Shown piece by piece: positions 15,734 to 24,952 of a DNA stretch of 64,000 bases. The stretch comes from Phycisphaerae bacterium (GTDB lineage: Bacteria > Planctomycetota > Phycisphaerae > UBA1845 > Fen-1342), in contig JAGNKU010000001.1 in assembly GCA_017999985.1 (NCBI GenBank), forward strand, positions 301,276 to 365,275, read 5' to 3'. The translations under genes and the position numbers were made by a program. How positions within the stretch are numbered: position 1 is the first letter of the stretch; every line of letters begins with the position of its first letter. Below the pieces are notes generated by a model. That model searched no databases. It was not told the DNA's origin and saw nothing but the letters and a program-made list of their open reading frames with translations.

Positions 15734-16873
15734 CTATTCGTCCGCATTGCTGCCGTGCGCGAACGCCAGTCCGCTCGAGCCAACCTTGTACGCGGTACTC
15801 AAGGCCAACAGGATGAAAACGACATCCATGAAGCCGAAGAGCGCCCAGAACATCTCCCCCACGGCCTCCGCCGGGCCGTCGTCGGCGGCAATATCCTCAC
15901 CGGCGGCGAGTTCGACGTCCGCGCGGTCCGGTGTCGGCTGCTCGGCTGCCGGTCCCTGGTCCCCGGCGGCCACCTGCGCGGCGGCTTCATCGTCGGCCCG
16001 GTAGCGCTCGATCGCGCGCTCCAGCTCGGCTTTCTTCATGGCCTCCACCCGCCGCTCGGCTGTCCGCCCGGCGCGCTCCCACTGCGCATCGGTGGCCTGC
16101 TCGGGGTCAACGCCCTGCTCCGTCAGCACCTCCGCTGCAACGTGGCGCATCACATACGCCTTCTTCAGTTCAGTGTTGCTGGTGTCCCCCGTGAGAATGG
16201 CAGCCAACACGACCACCGCGAGCAGTATCTTGGCGACGATGATCGCGAGCAGCGCCACCGTCGCCGCGACCACGCCCGGCAGCACACCACTCATGCGCGA
16301 GCCCAGCGCCATGCCAAACCCGGTGATCAGCCCGATGCCCCACGCAACGTAGCCCACTTCGTAGCCCGTCTTGTACGCGATGAAGCACCACAGCGCCGCC
16401 CCGATCGCGGCCCCCACCAGGCTCAGCACGCAGCCAAGCACGAACGTCCCCGCCCATTGGGCTGCCTTGCTTGCCACCGCGGCGGCGCCCGGGCCCAGCG
16501 CGGCCGCTTTCATGATGCGCCCCGTCTGGGCGTTGTACCCGCACGATGTACACAGCACGGCCCCGCCGACCAGCGTCGCGCCGCAATGTGGACACGGGCG
16601 CGGCATGCCGCCCCCCGCCGGCAGCCCCGCCGCCGGCCCGGTCGCGGCGGCCGCGTGCTCCTTCGCGGCCAGATCGTCCAGCCAGCCCGCGCTCTCATCC
16701 GTGGCGGGTGACGCCGTGGGCGCGCGGGCCGGCGCCGCCGCGGCGTGCGGCACGGTGAACTTCTGATGGCACTTCGGGCATTGGCCTGTGCGTCCCGCGG
16801 CCTGCGCCGCGACTTTCAGTTTCGCGCCGCACGCGCACCGCACGACGATTCGATCGACGCCCACATCCGCCAT
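15734..16873 (-). CDS. double zinc-ribbon membrane protein
   Basis: This 379-residue protein has one ribbon at the N terminus (VRCACGAKLKV then GQCPKCHQKF, residues about 12-40), an Ala/Pro linker, a second ribbon near residue 93 (CPHCGATL, then LCTSCGYNAQTG), three to four hydrophobic helices at about 135-235, a charged coiled segment, and a final hydrophobic helix. The first ribbon resembles the MJ0042-type finger common in planctomycetes. Function is unknown. The start is firm: GGAGGAG precedes the ATG. It converges on the SelW-like gene with a 2-base gap. Confidence 0.8.
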   Translation of the reverse strand: MADVGVDRIVVRCACGAKLKVAAQAAGRTGQCPKCHQKFTVPHAAAAPARAPTASPATDESAGWLDDLAAKEHAAAATGPAAGLPAGGGMPRPCPHCGATLVGGAVLCTSCGYNAQTGRIMKAAALGPGAAAVASKAAQWAGTFVLGCVLSLVGAAIGAALWCFIAYKTGYEVGYVAWGIGLITGFGMALGSRMSGVLPGVVAATVALLAIIVAKILLAVVVLAAILTGDTSNTELKKAYVMRHVAAEVLTEQGVDPEQATDAQWERAGRTAERRVEAMKKAELERAIERYRADDEAAAQVAAGDQGPAAEQPTPDRADVELAAGEDIAADDGPAEAVGEMFWALFGFMDVVFILLALSTAYKVGSSGLAFAHGSNADE

Positions 16874-16997
16874 GACGCTCCTCCCGCATCACTGGCCGCT
16901 GATTCGTGTTTCACGCGCTACAACCCCTGGCAGCGGAACAAGAACGGATCCGCACCGCCATCATACCAGGCGGCATTCGCAGAAAAAAGTCGTTTTG

Positions 16998-17016
16998 TGT
17001 TTCACCGGGTGAAACA
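16998..17016. terminator. 9-bp palindrome, terminator or operator
   Basis: TGTTTCACC and GGTGAAACA are perfect arms around one base, downstream of the alcohol dehydrogenase stop. On the minus strand a T6 run follows about ten bases later, which suits a weak intrinsic terminator. It also lies upstream of the zinc-ribbon gene, so an operator role is possible. Confidence 0.45.
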
Positions 17017-17034
17017 TCCGGCACAGCGCCCGCG

Positions 17035-18033
17035 TCACATCACCAGCACGCCGGTGCCGTTGATCCGATCGGCCTTCAGGTCCTGCAACGCGCGGTTTGC
17101 GTCGTGGAGGTCATACCGCGTCACGTGCGGGCGAATGGGGATCTCGGCCGCTTCGGCCAGCAGCGCGCGGCCGTCCGCCCGCGTGTTCGCGGTGACCGAA
17201 TGTACATTCCGCTCATAAAAGAGGTGCTTTTCGTAATCCAATTCGGGGATCGCCGACATGTGAATGCCAGCCAGCGCCAGCGTACCGCCCTTCTCCAGGT
17301 GCTCGAGCGCGGGCAGCACCAGCGCGCCGGCCGGGGCGAAGATGATCGCACTATCAACCCGCACGGGCATCTGGGTCGCATCGAGCCCGGCCCATTTCGC
17401 CCCGAGCGCTCGCGCCAGCTCCACGTGCCCCGCCGCCCGACTCACTACGTACACATCGCAGCCCCGCCGCCGCGCGATCTGCAGCACGACGTGTGCCGAG
17501 GAGCCAAACCCGTAGAGCGCCAGTGTCCCACCGGGCGGCACCTGGCTGCGCTCCAGTGCGCGGTACCCGATGATCCCGGCACACAGCAGCGGCGCCGCGT
17601 CAACGTCCGCAAACGCCGCCGGAATTTCGTACGCGAAGTCCTCCGGCACTACGGCGTACTCCGCGTATCCGCCGTCCGCGTGATAGCCCGTAAACGCCGA
17701 CTGCTGACACAGGTTTTCGCGCCCCGCGCGGCAGAAGCGGCAACATCCGCACGTGCCGCGCAGCCACGCCACGCCGATCCGCTGGCCCACCCGCCACCGC
17801 GCGCAGCCGGGACCGAGCGCGTCCACCACGCCCACCACCTGGTGCCCGGGCACGATCGGCAGCGTGTGCCGCGGCAGATCGCCCTCGATCACGTGCAGGT
17901 CCGTCCGGCAAATCGCACAACAACGCACGCGCAGCCGGACTTCGCCGGCTCCCGGCGCCGGCACCGGTCGCTCGTCCGCCCGCAGCGGCGATGTCTCAAT
18001 CGGACTGATTTCGTTTAGCACCATCGCCAGCAT
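17035..18033 (-). CDS. zinc-dependent alcohol dehydrogenase
   Basis: This 332-residue medium-chain dehydrogenase would oxidise alcohols or reduce aldehydes with NAD(P). The catalytic zinc region has CAICRTDLHVIEG (C42) and VPGHQVVG (H64), with Gln where most members have Glu. The structural zinc site is CGCCRFCRAGRENLC, four cysteines spaced as in the family. The cofactor loop reads YGFGSSAHVVLQ. The start at 18033 has GGAG six bases upstream; a later Met at 18024 is possible. It is divergent from the PEBP gene. The substrate is unknown. Confidence 0.88.
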   Translation of the reverse strand: MLAMVLNEISPIETSPLRADERPVPAPGAGEVRLRVRCCAICRTDLHVIEGDLPRHTLPIVPGHQVVGVVDALGPGCARWRVGQRIGVAWLRGTCGCCRFCRAGRENLCQQSAFTGYHADGGYAEYAVVPEDFAYEIPAAFADVDAAPLLCAGIIGYRALERSQVPPGGTLALYGFGSSAHVVLQIARRRGCDVYVVSRAAGHVELARALGAKWAGLDATQMPVRVDSAIIFAPAGALVLPALEHLEKGGTLALAGIHMSAIPELDYEKHLFYERNVHSVTANTRADGRALLAEAAEIPIRPHVTRYDLHDANRALQDLKADRINGTGVLVM

Positions 18034-18116
18034 GACGTGCTCCGCGCAAACGGATTGCCGTGCCCCGCGCGCATAGAATACCATGCGCCGTGGCCGATCA
18101 CACGGAGAACGGAGTC

Positions 18117-18740
18117 ATGCCCAGGCACTCGCACGACCTACGCGGCGTTGGCCCGCAGATGCTCAGCGTGCTGGTCGTGGCCGGCACGTGGAGCGCATGC
18201 ATCCGGTCGCCGGCGACGCCCACGGGCGCGCCCACCAGCGACCGCGAACAAACGGGAGCCGCCACCATGAAACTCATCATCGCCAGTACCGCCTTCGACG
18301 CCGGACAACGCATTCCCAAGCAATACACCGGCGAAGGACCGGATGTGTCGCCCGCGCTCACCTGGACCGGCGTGCCCCAGAACACCGCCGAACTCGCGCT
18401 GATCATGGATGACCCCGATGCGCCGACGCCGGAGCCATGGATCCACTGGGTGCTCGCCAAGATTCCGCCCACCGTGACCAGTCTGCGCGCGGGCATTCCG
18501 CGCGACGAGCAGCTCGACGACCCGGCGGGCGCGATTCAGGGTAAGAACTCGTGGAACACGGTCGGGTATCGCGGGCCGCTGCCGCCGCCCGGCCACGGCA
18601 CGCACCACTACCATTTCAAGCTCTACGCGCTCGACCAGGCGTTGTCGCTTTCGCCCGGCCTGACGAAGAAGCAACTGCTCGACGCCATGCGCGGCCACAT
18701 CGTGGCCGAGGGCGAGCTGATCGGCACGTACTCGCGCTAG
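18117..18740 (+). CDS. YbhB/YbcL-family (PEBP/RKIP-like) protein
   Basis: The conserved part starts at MKLIIASTAFDAGQRIPKQY and carries the PEBP ligand-pocket motifs DDPDAPTPEPWIHWV and GHGTHHYHFKLYAL. Bacterial members are small proteins of unclear role that bind anionic ligands. The longer frame from ATG 18117 (207 residues, two GGAG sites upstream) adds a hydrophobic segment ending in Cys and a Pro/Thr linker, as in an exported or lipid-anchored form. A cytosolic start at ATG 18267, with GGAG eight bases upstream, is equally plausible. It lies 36 bases before thiD on the same strand. Confidence 0.8.
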   Translation: MPRHSHDLRGVGPQMLSVLVVAGTWSACIRSPATPTGAPTSDREQTGAATMKLIIASTAFDAGQRIPKQYTGEGPDVSPALTWTGVPQNTAELALIMDDPDAPTPEPWIHWVLAKIPPTVTSLRAGIPRDEQLDDPAGAIQGKNSWNTVGYRGPLPPPGHGTHHYHFKLYALDQALSLSPGLTKKQLLDAMRGHIVAEGELIGTYSR

Positions 18741-18776
18741 TCGTCAACCGCCGGTCGAGGCCCTAAAGTACCCCGC

Positions 18777-19577
18777 ATGATTTCCGTTGCCCTCACGATC
18801 GCCGGCTCCGACCCTTCCGGTGGCGCCGGCCTGCAGGCCGATCTCAAGACGTTTCATCAGCACGGCGTGTACGGCGAAAGCGTCGTCACGCTGCTGACCG
18901 TGCAGAACACGCGCGGCGTCAGCGAAGTGCAGACGCTCGAACCGCGCTTCGTGCTGGCGCAGCTCGACGCTGTCCTCAGCGACATTCCGCCCGTGGCCGC
19001 CAAGACCGGCGCGCTCGGCAGCGCCGCGCTGATCGAAGCCATCGGCGCCCGCGCCGCGGACTTCGGCTTTCCGCTCGTCGTTGATCCCGTGATGATCAGC
19101 AAGCACGGCGCGCCGCTGATGGAGCCCGAGGCCGCCGCCGTCCTCCGCCGCAAGCTGCTCCCGCACGCGCTGCTCGTGACGCCGAACATGCCCGAGGCCG
19201 CCGCCCTGGCGGAGATGGAAGTCGCCGACCTGCCGGCAATGGAGCGGGCCGCAGCGGCGATCGCCCTCTGCGGTGTCCCGAACGTGCTGGTCAAGGGCGG
19301 GCGACTGGAAGGGGTGACAGTGGACGTCTTATACGCAGAGGGTGACATCCACCGCTTCGCGGCGCCGCGCATCGACACATCGCACACGCACGGCACGGGC
19401 TGCGTATTCTCGGCGGCGATCACCGCCCGGCTGGCGCGCGGGGAGGACCTGCCGAGCGCGGTGCAGGCGGCGAAGGCGTTCGTGACGCACGCGATCCGCA
19501 CCAGCCCAAAGCTCGGCGGCGGCCGCGGGCCGACGAATATGCTTGCGGAGGGAGCGGACGGAAGCCAGAAGGCCTGA
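18777..19577 (+). CDS. thiD: hydroxymethylpyrimidine/phosphomethylpyrimidine kinase
   Basis: ThiD phosphorylates HMP and HMP-phosphate in thiamine synthesis. The 266 residues match the ribokinase-fold family: VALTIAGSDPSGGAGLQADLK at the N terminus, AAKTGALGS and VVDPVMISKHG in the middle, TPNMPEAAAL, VKGGRLEG, and the anion hole with catalytic base in THGTGCVFSAAI near residue 205. No TPP riboswitch is visible upstream. It may be co-transcribed with the preceding PEBP-family gene. Confidence 0.93.
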   Translation: MISVALTIAGSDPSGGAGLQADLKTFHQHGVYGESVVTLLTVQNTRGVSEVQTLEPRFVLAQLDAVLSDIPPVAAKTGALGSAALIEAIGARAADFGFPLVVDPVMISKHGAPLMEPEAAAVLRRKLLPHALLVTPNMPEAAALAEMEVADLPAMERAAAAIALCGVPNVLVKGGRLEGVTVDVLYAEGDIHRFAAPRIDTSHTHGTGCVFSAAITARLARGEDLPSAVQAAKAFVTHAIRTSPKLGGGRGPTNMLAEGADGSQKA

Positions 19578-19603
19578 GCCATGAGCCTTGAGCCATAGGC
19601 CAT
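19576..19603. repeat. 4 x 7-bp tandem repeat at the thiD stop
   Basis: Four units, GAGCCAT, GAGCCTT, GAGCCAT and AGGCCAT, overlap the thiD stop codon and run into the intergenic region. They resemble in design the 8-bp repeats found within argS, murD and lysS. Confidence 0.7.
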
Positions 19604-19712
19604 ACGCCAAAGTTGCATGCAGGGCACCATGTGCCGGATTCGCAGCGCGGCACCGGACCACACCCATCTCCCTTCTAATCTCCACTTTTTACGCTCCACT
19701 CTCTCGACGCCC

Positions 19713-19759
19713 GGCCGGGCTTTAGCCGGCCAGTGTTTGCCACCGACTTCAGTCGGTGG
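19713..19759. repeat. two adjacent palindromic elements
   Basis: The first, 19713-19731, pairs GGCCGG with CCGGCC around GCTTTAG. The second, 19740-19759, pairs CCACCGACT with AGTCGGTGG perfectly around two bases. They sit between thiD and the zinc-ribbon gene and look like REP-type intergenic repeats. Confidence 0.65.
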
Positions 19760-19844
19760 GGTCAGTGGCACCCGCGACTCTCTCCCTTTATTCTTCAGGC
19801 GCATCAGCCGGGCTTCAGCGGGCTTTGCGCATGGAATGGCCCGC

Positions 19845-20267
19845 ATGCCAACCCCCAAAAGCAAGCGCTGCCTCGGCTGCGGCTACATCCTCGATGGCCT
19901 ACCTGAGCCGCGCTGCCCGGAGTGCGGGCGGTCCTTCGACCTCTCGGACGTTGCGACGTACTCGACTGTCGCGCCGCGTGCTGGACCGGGCTGGGCATGC
20001 TTTGTCGGGGCGCTGGTCGGCGTCACCCTCAACTGGACGCCGTTTCTTGGCACGATCGACCGCCGGGCGTTTCCTTTGCTAGGCCTGGCCGGGCTGGCGG
20101 TGCAGATTGCCGTTATTCTCACCTCCGTCGCCTTATTGCGAATCTGGACGCCAGCGCACGGGTCGCGTGCACCAGTAATCGCCGCGGCAGTCATGGCGAC
20201 GCTAAGCCTCGTTGGCTGCTGCGGGATCACGACAGTGGCCATGCTCACATACCGATGGATTGACTGA
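19845..20267 (+). CDS. zinc-ribbon membrane protein
   Basis: This 140-residue protein has the four-cysteine ribbon RCLGCGYILDG...RCPECG at residues about 7-28, then three hydrophobic helices (around residues 50, 75 and 110-130). It is a smaller relative in design of the protein at 10270-10956. No strong ribosome site is visible, so the start is chosen at the Met nearest the ribbon; ATG 19836 is the alternative. Function is unknown. Confidence 0.65.
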   Translation: MPTPKSKRCLGCGYILDGLPEPRCPECGRSFDLSDVATYSTVAPRAGPGWACFVGALVGVTLNWTPFLGTIDRRAFPLLGLAGLAVQIAVILTSVALLRIWTPAHGSRAPVIAAAVMATLSLVGCCGITTVAMLTYRWID

Positions 20268-20386
20268 CGTCCAACGCAAGTAGCGCACAATCACGTCGCT
20301 GGCGTTCCGCGCGATTCGCGATCGCGGCCCCCAGCACCCGGCTTCAGCCAAGACCGGCTGCCATCCCCCCGGTTCGCCGGTTCCAG

Positions 20387-20887
20387 TCATCGGGGCCGAC
20401 GCCACTCCAACTCCAGAGTTGCAGTCTGGCCCGCGACCAGATCCGCGTGTGACGCCGGGTACACGGTCTTGATTCTGGCCAGCGTGTACTGTCCGTTCTT
20501 GGACTTGACCCAAAACGCCAATCCCTCTTTGTCCTTGGTGAGCGGCAAGATTCCGCCCACGGATTCGCGATCTTCCGCGGGAGGCTTGAGCGTCATCAGC
20601 TCACTCCAGGACTTGTGACCGACCGGAAAGAGATAACCCGGACGATCATCATGACCGATGAGCGCACCTCGGGAGCAGTCGTTGCCGTCAAAATAATACA
20701 CAAGGTCGACTGGGCCGGGATCTGCCAGCGGCGGCTTCAACTCGCCGGCTGCGAACGAGTAGAAGCCGAAGCATTTCTCCTCACGGGCCTGGCAGCGCAG
20801 CATCACGCGCTGGACGTCGGGCACCTCCGAACAGCCGACCCCCAGAAATACAGTGATGCCCGCAAGCGCCACGTACACATGCTTCAT
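20387..20887 (-). CDS. putative lipoprotein
   Basis: This 166-residue protein starts with a lipoprotein signal, MKHVYVALAGITVFLGVGC, with the lipobox Cys at residue 19. The mature part contains several cysteines and a YYFDGNDCSRGALIGHDD segment, and ends with beta-strand-like Lys/Glu-rich sequence. No family is recognised. The ATG at 20887 has a GGGG-type purine run upstream and directly precedes the signal. The neighbouring genes suggest no function. Confidence 0.7.
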   Translation of the reverse strand: MKHVYVALAGITVFLGVGCSEVPDVQRVMLRCQAREEKCFGFYSFAAGELKPPLADPGPVDLVYYFDGNDCSRGALIGHDDRPGYLFPVGHKSWSELMTLKPPAEDRESVGGILPLTKDKEGLAFWVKSKNGQYTLARIKTVYPASHADLVAGQTATLELEWRRPR

Positions 20888-21121
20888 GGTCGTGCCCCTG
20901 GTGTTCGCCAGCCATCGTCGGCTTAGGATGTGCCAGGCATCGCCGCCCGACCAAACCCTCATACGAGACCCCGGCTGTGTGGTTCAACATGGCTCAGATG
21001 ATTTTGCCTGGTCCCGCCACCGAGCCGCGACAACGCGGCCGTGCCACACTACTCGCGCTGCGCGGGCCCGGCACTGCCGCTTCGGGCTCTGACCGCCGTC
21101 GCGCTGACCGGCGGCCTGCCG

Positions 21122-23329
21122 CTATGGCGCCGAGGTCGGCTGCGTGTCGGCGGGCGGCGTGGCCCGCAGTTGTTGCACCTTGAGCAGCCCCCGCCGATTC
21201 GGATCGGACGCCGGATCGATCGCCAGTGCCTTCCGGAAAGTCTCCTCGGCCTCGTCGAGCCGCGCCTGCTTCACATACAAGACACCGAGGTCGTACAGCA
21301 GCTCGGGGCTTTGCGGTCGCAGCGCTACCGCGCGCTCCAAGCTCACACTCGCCGCCGACAGATCACCCAGTTGCGCCTGGATCACGCCCAGCCGGTGATG
21401 GACCTCCGGCTCCGATGGCAACGCCTGCGCCACCCGCAGGAACTCTTCCCGCGCCTCCGCCCAGCGCTGCATCTGCCCGAGCAGATCGGCGTACGCCATC
21501 CGCAGCCGCGCGTCGTCCGGCGCGAGCCACAGCGCCTTCTTAAACAACTCCAGCGCTTCCGCTGTCTGCCCAAGGCCCTGCTTCGCGTCGGCGAGCAGGC
21601 CCAGTAGCACGGGCTCCGCGGGGTGGCGCTGCAGTGCGCGGCTCAGCCGGCGTTCAGCTTCCGCCGGTTGCCGCTGCTGGAGCAGGAGCTTGCCGATGCG
21701 GCCGGGCAACGTGGCATCGTCGGGCAGCAGCGCCTCCGCAGCTTCGAACTCCACGCGGGCTTCGTCCAGCCGTTCCAGGCTCATCAGGAAATCGCCGAGC
21801 GTGACGTGCGCGGCCCCGTCGTGCGGCTTGGCTTTCAGGCCCAGCCGCCACATCTCGATGGCCTGCTCGTTCTGTCCCTGTTGCTGCAGCGCGCCGCCCG
21901 CGTTGAAGAACGCGCTCGACGGATCCTGCAGGTCGAAACCGATCCGCTGGTGAATCGGACCCGACGCGAAGCCGAGCACGAGCAGGACCGCGACTGCCAA
22001 CGTCAGGTACGGCCGCCGCCGCCAGTCCGCCGCCTGCACCAGCGCCCACGCCGCCGCGACCACGATGACCGGCACGGCGGGAATCCGGAAGCGCGGCGAA
22101 TACCAGAAGGCCGCCGTCACGATGAACGGCACGATGAACAGCAGCCACTCCGGGCCGTAGTGCATCGGTCGGCGCAACATGAGCAGCAGGCCGACCAGCG
22201 CCGCGCCCATGATCCAGGGCACGTGCACCGGCGCCAATCGCAGCCAGGGCGACAGCCCGTAGGTGATCTCGGAGTTCGGCTGGTAGATGTCGCCGTAGTT
22301 GCGACCGGCAAGGAAGTAGTACGCCTTGCGCGCCGCCAAGCCCACCGCATGCCACGGATCCGAGCGCCAGTACTCCAGTGTCTGCTCACGGAAGTAGCGG
22401 TCCACCGCAGCCCAGGTCGGGTCACGGCCGGTCGCCTCGCGGTACACGCGGGCGGCATCGGCGTGCATCTCGTCGCGGCGCGTGCTGATGCCCGGCAGCG
22501 GTGCGTACGTCCCATCGGCACCGGGGTGATTGCCCAGCCGCAGCGTGATCCCGCCCACCGCCTGCACCCAGAAGAGGTCGCGGCTGACCCACCAGTTGTG
22601 CAGTGTCGCAGGGGCGATGACAGCCACGCACGTTACTACGGCCAGCGCCGCGCGCCGCAGCCCGGCCAGGCGCTGCGGACTCTGCCAGATCAACCAGACG
22701 CCCGCGAGCGGCACCAGCAACGTGGCTGGCGCGTACGCGAGACACAGCAGTCCCAGGGCCGCGCCCGCGGCGACATGGCGTTGCCAGGTGGGCTTCGTCT
22801 GTACCGCCAGCAGCAACGCCCACGCGATCGTGACCAGTGCGAGTTGCAGCGAGCTCGCAAGCAGCCGCAGCGACAGCGACGCCGGGTCTTGCAGCAAAAG
22901 GAAAAACGCGGCCGCGAGCAAGCCCGCGCCGCTGCTGAACCGGCGACGGCCAATGCACGCCAGCAGGCAGGCGGTGCCGATGTCGGCGAGGATTTGCAGA
23001 ATATACGCGGCGACCAGTGTGCCGCCGACCGCGCGCAACACTCCCAGCAGGTATGGATAAAGTGGCGCGGAGAAGAAGGGTTGCGTCTGCAGCCAGTGTC
23101 CGTTGGCTACGCGGGCCGCCCAGTCCCAGTAGACCGCTGCGTCGTTGAGCGGCGCGCCGGCCATCGGGTTATGCAGCATGTAGTCGGTGAGCATGATCCC
23201 CCGCGCGACGAGTGCCAGCACGCAAACGACAGTCAGGATCAGCCCGAAACGCCGGGCGGCCCAGGATGTCGGTGGCGCGGCACTGTCCGCCGGGCTGGGC
23301 GAGAGGCGCTGGCTGTCGTGCGCACGCAT
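21122..23329 (-). CDS. polytopic membrane glycosyltransferase-like protein with TPR tail
   Basis: This 735-residue protein has a first membrane helix at about residues 28-48, followed by a periplasmic loop with an acidic pair (APLNDAAVYWDWAARV). About ten further helices run to residue ~480, as in GT39/ArnT/PMT-type transferases. The last 250 residues are at least six TPR repeats (for example HRLGVIQAQLGDLSAASVSL). The fold suggests a lipid-linked sugar transferase or a sensor of similar topology. The TPR tail probably recruits a protein acceptor. It is upstream of no clear partner; an MFS exporter gene lies behind it on the same strand. Confidence 0.75.
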   Translation of the reverse strand: MRAHDSQRLSPSPADSAAPPTSWAARRFGLILTVVCVLALVARGIMLTDYMLHNPMAGAPLNDAAVYWDWAARVANGHWLQTQPFFSAPLYPYLLGVLRAVGGTLVAAYILQILADIGTACLLACIGRRRFSSGAGLLAAAFFLLLQDPASLSLRLLASSLQLALVTIAWALLLAVQTKPTWQRHVAAGAALGLLCLAYAPATLLVPLAGVWLIWQSPQRLAGLRRAALAVVTCVAVIAPATLHNWWVSRDLFWVQAVGGITLRLGNHPGADGTYAPLPGISTRRDEMHADAARVYREATGRDPTWAAVDRYFREQTLEYWRSDPWHAVGLAARKAYYFLAGRNYGDIYQPNSEITYGLSPWLRLAPVHVPWIMGAALVGLLLMLRRPMHYGPEWLLFIVPFIVTAAFWYSPRFRIPAVPVIVVAAAWALVQAADWRRRPYLTLAVAVLLVLGFASGPIHQRIGFDLQDPSSAFFNAGGALQQQGQNEQAIEMWRLGLKAKPHDGAAHVTLGDFLMSLERLDEARVEFEAAEALLPDDATLPGRIGKLLLQQRQPAEAERRLSRALQRHPAEPVLLGLLADAKQGLGQTAEALELFKKALWLAPDDARLRMAYADLLGQMQRWAEAREEFLRVAQALPSEPEVHHRLGVIQAQLGDLSAASVSLERAVALRPQSPELLYDLGVLYVKQARLDEAEETFRKALAIDPASDPNRRGLLKVQQLRATPPADTQPTSAP

Positions 23330-23395
23330 CGGCGGTTCTCGCTGACTGGCAAGCGCCGCGGGGCACGCAGACCCGTGGCGGCGCGCGGTCGCAGT

Positions 23396-24763
23396 CTAGC
23401 GGTCCGCCGGCGGAGCAGCAATCAACGTCGCGCCATGCGCGTCGGCGGGCGCGGCACCCGCGACGTCGGCGATCAGGCCTTTGCGCACATAGACCGGCCA
23501 GGCCAGCGCGCGCAGCGCCGGCAGTTGCAGGGCAGAGACGGCCGCCCCAACCATGCAGACGATGCCGCTAAGCAGCAGCGCAGGGGTGGTGCCGACCCAG
23601 TTCGCCAGCGCGCCGGCCAGCAGACTGCTCAGCGGCGCCATGCCCATGAAGGCCATCGTGTAGAAGCTCATCACGCGCCCGCGCATGTGGTCCTCGACGA
23701 TCGTCTGCAACACCGTGTTGCTGGCCGCCAGTTGCAGCATCGCCGCAAACCCGATCACCACCATCAGCCCGAGCGCCAACCATTCCAGCCGCGCCCACGA
23801 CAGCACCGCCAGCCCCGCCCCGAGCAGCAGCGTGGCGCGCGTGATCGTGTCACCGAGCCCGACCACGCTCTGCCGCCCGGCGAGATAGAACGCGCCGGCA
23901 ACGGCCCCACCGCCGGCCGCGGCCATCAAGAACCCCAGCGTGTGGGGCCCGCCGTGCAGGACATCGGTCGCGAAGATCGGCATCAGCACGACGTAGGTCA
24001 TGCCGACCAGGCTGACCAAGGCCAGCAGCAGCAGCACGCCGCGGATCGGCGCGAAACCGAACGCATAACGGAATCCCTGCGTCAGGTCGCGCAACACATG
24101 CGTCTGCGGCGGACGCGCGCGGCGGGCGGGCAACTGCATCGCCAGCAGCGCCGCCACGACGGCCACGTAGCTCAGCCCGTTCGCGAGGAAGCACACGCCC
24201 TCGCCGACCAGGCCGATGAGAATGCCGGCCAGCGACGGCCCGATCAGCCGGGCGGAATTCACCAGCAACGAGTTCAGGGCTATCGCATTCGGCACGTCTT
24301 CCACTTTTGGCACCATCTGCACGACGAAGGTCTGCCGCGCCGGGACATCGAAGCCGTTGATCGCCCCCAGGGCAATGCCCAGCGCGAAGACGTGCCAGAC
24401 GGCTACCGTGTCGGTGAGCGTCAGGACCGCCAGGGCCAGCGCCTGGACCATCGCGAGCACCTGCGTCACGACCAGCACTTTTCGCAGGTTCCAGCGGTCG
24501 GACAACACGCCCGCCAGCGGCGCGAGCAGGAACGTCGGGACCTGGCTCGCGAATCCGACCGCCCCAAGCATCATCGCCGAACCGGTCAGGCGGTAGACCA
24601 GCCAGCTCAGCGCAATCCGCTGCATCCATGTGCCGATCAGCGAGATCCCCTGGCCGCCAAAGAACAGGCGGTAGTTGCGCGAGCGCAGCGCGCGCCAGAG
24701 CTGCGCCAGGTGCATTCGCCGCGAGCAATTCGGAATCGACGCCATCGACAGCTCTGCGAGCAT
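23396..24763 (-). CDS. MFS transporter, EntS/MFS_3 type
   Basis: This 455-residue protein has twelve predicted membrane helices. The N-terminal LRSRNYRLFFGGQGISLIGTW and the motif-A-like loop LAGVLSDRWNLRKVLV are characteristic of the EntS-like MFS_3 subfamily of exporters. HMRGRVMSFYTMAFMGMAPL in the second half is the matching internal repeat. The substrate cannot be read from sequence. The ATG at 24763 is the first start after a G-rich run; a downstream Met at the subfamily's normal N terminus is possible. Confidence 0.85.
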   Translation of the reverse strand: MLAELSMASIPNCSRRMHLAQLWRALRSRNYRLFFGGQGISLIGTWMQRIALSWLVYRLTGSAMMLGAVGFASQVPTFLLAPLAGVLSDRWNLRKVLVVTQVLAMVQALALAVLTLTDTVAVWHVFALGIALGAINGFDVPARQTFVVQMVPKVEDVPNAIALNSLLVNSARLIGPSLAGILIGLVGEGVCFLANGLSYVAVVAALLAMQLPARRARPPQTHVLRDLTQGFRYAFGFAPIRGVLLLLALVSLVGMTYVVLMPIFATDVLHGGPHTLGFLMAAAGGGAVAGAFYLAGRQSVVGLGDTITRATLLLGAGLAVLSWARLEWLALGLMVVIGFAAMLQLAASNTVLQTIVEDHMRGRVMSFYTMAFMGMAPLSSLLAGALANWVGTTPALLLSGIVCMVGAAVSALQLPALRALAWPVYVRKGLIADVAGAAPADAHGATLIAAPPADR

Positions 24764-24952
24764 ACCCCGCCGGTCGCCGGCGGTACGGACGGCAAGACCA
24801 CGATTTTAGTGCACCGGCGCGCAAAAGCCTGCCGGCCCCCGGGTGGGTCACAACGCCGGCCCCGGGGGCCGTCCGCCTGCAAGAAGGCAGACACGGGCAA
24901 CCACGGTACGTTGGGATAAATGCGGGGGGGCGCGGACGCCAGCCGGCGACAA

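Noticed and set aside
16906-18018. 370-codon plus-strand ORF
   Set aside because: It is antisense to the alcohol dehydrogenase, which has intact zinc ligands.
21623-24919. 1098-codon plus-strand ORF
   Set aside because: It covers the antisense of two clear minus-strand genes (TPR membrane protein and MFS transporter). Its translation is Arg/His/Gln-rich, as expected of a high-GC shadow frame.
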